Shown here piece by piece: positions 5,118 to 6,116 of a DNA stretch of 6,116 nt. Source of the DNA: Acidimicrobiales bacterium (lineage in GTDB: Bacteria; Actinomycetota; Acidimicrobiia; Acidimicrobiales; Palsa-688). A program made the position numbers and the translations under genes. The stretch spans positions 1 to 6,116 of the forward strand of contig JASHVH010000539.1 in NCBI GenBank assembly GCA_030039575.1. Reading direction: 5' to 3'. The notes under the pieces were generated by a model, which saw nothing but the letters and a program-made list of their open reading frames with translations, had not been told where the DNA came from and did not search any database. Every line of letters begins with the position of its first letter. Positions within the stretch are counted from its first letter, which is position 1.

Positions 5118-6053
5118 ATGTCCAAGCGTTCGGAGCCGTGGGCGTCCAAAGAAAAACCGCAGAAGTTGGCGACCGAAGGACGCCAAGAACTCGACGTCGC
5201 CGAGAGAAGTGCGGAGGATACCGCCGAGGGTGCCCTGCGACGTCACCCACGCTTGTCCCAGGTTCTGCATGTTGGTGGCACAGTGGTGCGCGAGCAGAGC
5301 GCCGAGACGGTCGGCCTAGCAGCAGCGGGGGCGACCTTCTGGTTGGTCATCTCGGCCTTCCCGACGGCCATCGCTGCAGTCAGCATTTTCGGGCTGGTCG
5401 TGAGCCCAGAAAAAGTAGCGGCTGACCTCGCCAACCTGGCGAGCGAGGCGCCGGCGTCGCTGGGCTCGCTAGTGACCAACCAGTTGAGACGGGTGGCGGC
5501 TACTGATCATGCGAGCTTGTCCCTCGGGTTGGCTGCGTCACTGGTGTTCGCTCTATGGAGCGCCTCGGCGGGGGTCTACAACCTTGATCGCGCCATTCGC
5601 GTCGCCTACGGGCTGGCACCTCAGCGTTACGCCGACGCCCGGGCCCGCGCCTTGTTGGGTGCGGTCGCAGTGGTGGTGCTGCTGGGTGTGGGCGCGCTAG
5701 GGATCTCCGCCGCCGTCGGCCAGTCTCGAGCGCCGTTGGTGGTGCTTATTGCTGTCCCAACGTTGTTGGTAGTCGTCGCTGCCGGCGTCGCTACTCTTTA
5801 CCGGTTCTCGGTGGGCGCAAGCGTGGGGGCCCGAGCGTTGCTCCCGGGAGCCGTTGCGTCCGCGGTGGGTGTGGTCTCGGCGCTCGCCGGTTTTGGCGCC
5901 TACGTGGCTTGGTCAAAGCACTACACGGCCGTGTACGGCGTATTTGCGGGAGCCGTAGTGGGGATGCTTGGCACGTACCTGGCCGTGTACGTCGTCCTCC
6001 TCGGCGCGGTGCTGAACGCTCAGCTTGGTTCGACACCTCGTCCGGGTGCCTGA
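5118..6053 (+). CDS. YihY/BrkB-family inner-membrane protein
   Basis: A 311-residue multi-pass membrane protein of the YihY/virulence-factor BrkB (UPF0761) family. A charged cytoplasmic start (residues 1-60) precedes about six hydrophobic segments, at roughly 67-95, 133-153, 177-200, 206-228, 238-263 and 273-303. Family landmarks are the SAFPTAIAAV stretch in the first membrane segment (79-88), the DRAIRVAYG motif (157-165) after the second, and the end YGVFAGAVVGMLGTYLAVY with GAVLNAQL (296-303). The molecular function of the family is not established; transport or envelope roles have been proposed, and the old ribonuclease BN label is wrong. An in-frame TGA at 5109 leaves ATG 5118 as the first start, though GGAG is only one base away and too close to be an ideal ribosome site. 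A leaderless message or weak initiation is possible. It shows no obvious link to the upstream hydrolases. Confidence 0.9.
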   Translation: MSKRSEPWASKEKPQKLATEGRQELDVAERSAEDTAEGALRRHPRLSQVLHVGGTVVREQSAETVGLAAAGATFWLVISAFPTAIAAVSIFGLVVSPEKVAADLANLASEAPASLGSLVTNQLRRVAATDHASLSLGLAASLVFALWSASAGVYNLDRAIRVAYGLAPQRYADARARALLGAVAVVVLLGVGALGISAAVGQSRAPLVVLIAVPTLLVVVAAGVATLYRFSVGASVGARALLPGAVASAVGVVSALAGFGAYVAWSKHYTAVYGVFAGAVVGMLGTYLAVYVVLLGAVLNAQLGSTPRPGA

Positions 6054-6116
6054 CAGCGGTTGGCTATCTCCCGTTTCGCTCCCGGTGGCTGCACCCCGGC
6101 CAGCAGCAGGGCCGGC
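6054..6116. other. Right-edge non-coding tail with a partial hairpin
   Basis: These 63 bases follow the BrkB stop codon. CCGGCC (6096-6101) and GGCCGG (6110-6115) form a 6-base stem with an 8-base loop and could be a terminator, but the window ends at once. No start codon with a ribosome site is visible, and a convergent gene end cannot be ruled out. Confidence 0.25.

Noticed and set aside
5108..5425. TTG/ATG start at 5108-5113 with a 105-codon frame
   Set aside because: It is in a different frame from the BrkB protein and has a charged shadow translation without family features.
1..6116. CRISPR array, tRNA, rRNA, insertion sequence or phage genes
   Set aside because: No regularly spaced repeats, cloverleaf, rRNA-like sequence, transposase or integrase motif, or terminal inverted repeats with target duplications were seen.

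Overview
The window is GC-rich, densely coding bacterial DNA. Frequent GTG starts, short intergenic gaps, TAnnnT-type -10 elements and the mix of protein families suggest a high-GC actinobacterium, possibly of the Acidimicrobiia. The taxonomic placement is inference only. I see no tRNA, rRNA, CRISPR array, transposase or integrase, so this looks like an ordinary chromosomal region rather than a mobile island.

The left third is read leftwards. From right to left it holds a cytoplasmic alpha/beta hydrolase (1161-1874) followed 48 bases later by a two-unit 4-oxalocrotonate-type tautomerase (690-1112), which together look like a two-gene operon. A strong hairpin (613-647) comes next, then the first 194 codons of a large P-loop ATPase regulator of the LuxR/LAL type (start at 584), which runs off the left edge. 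The hydrolase gene carries a perfect inverted repeat with 12-base arms that spans exactly nine codons.

A 170-base divergent region (1875-2044) separates this block from the rightward block. It holds two inverted repeats and possible promoters for both directions.

The rightward block holds four genes: an exported acyl-CoA thioesterase/BAAT-like serine hydrolase with six paired cysteines (2045-3457), a MarR-family regulator (3564-4031), an exported SGNH/GDSL esterase (4187-5050), and a YihY/BrkB-family multi-pass membrane protein (5118-6053). The best promoter in the window lies in front of the MarR gene. Its -35 element sits inside an inverted repeat with 9-base arms, which suggests autoregulation.

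Three hydrolases of two folds lie close together, two of them exported and flanking a MarR repressor. This could reflect coordinated breakdown or remodelling of an ester- or thioester-containing compound at the cell surface, but the sequence alone does not prove a shared pathway. I did not find a clearly new multi-gene system. The most unusual items are the secreted BAAT-like enzyme, the codon-registered hairpin in the hydrolase, and the start-codon hairpin and operator-like repeats in the intergenic regions.
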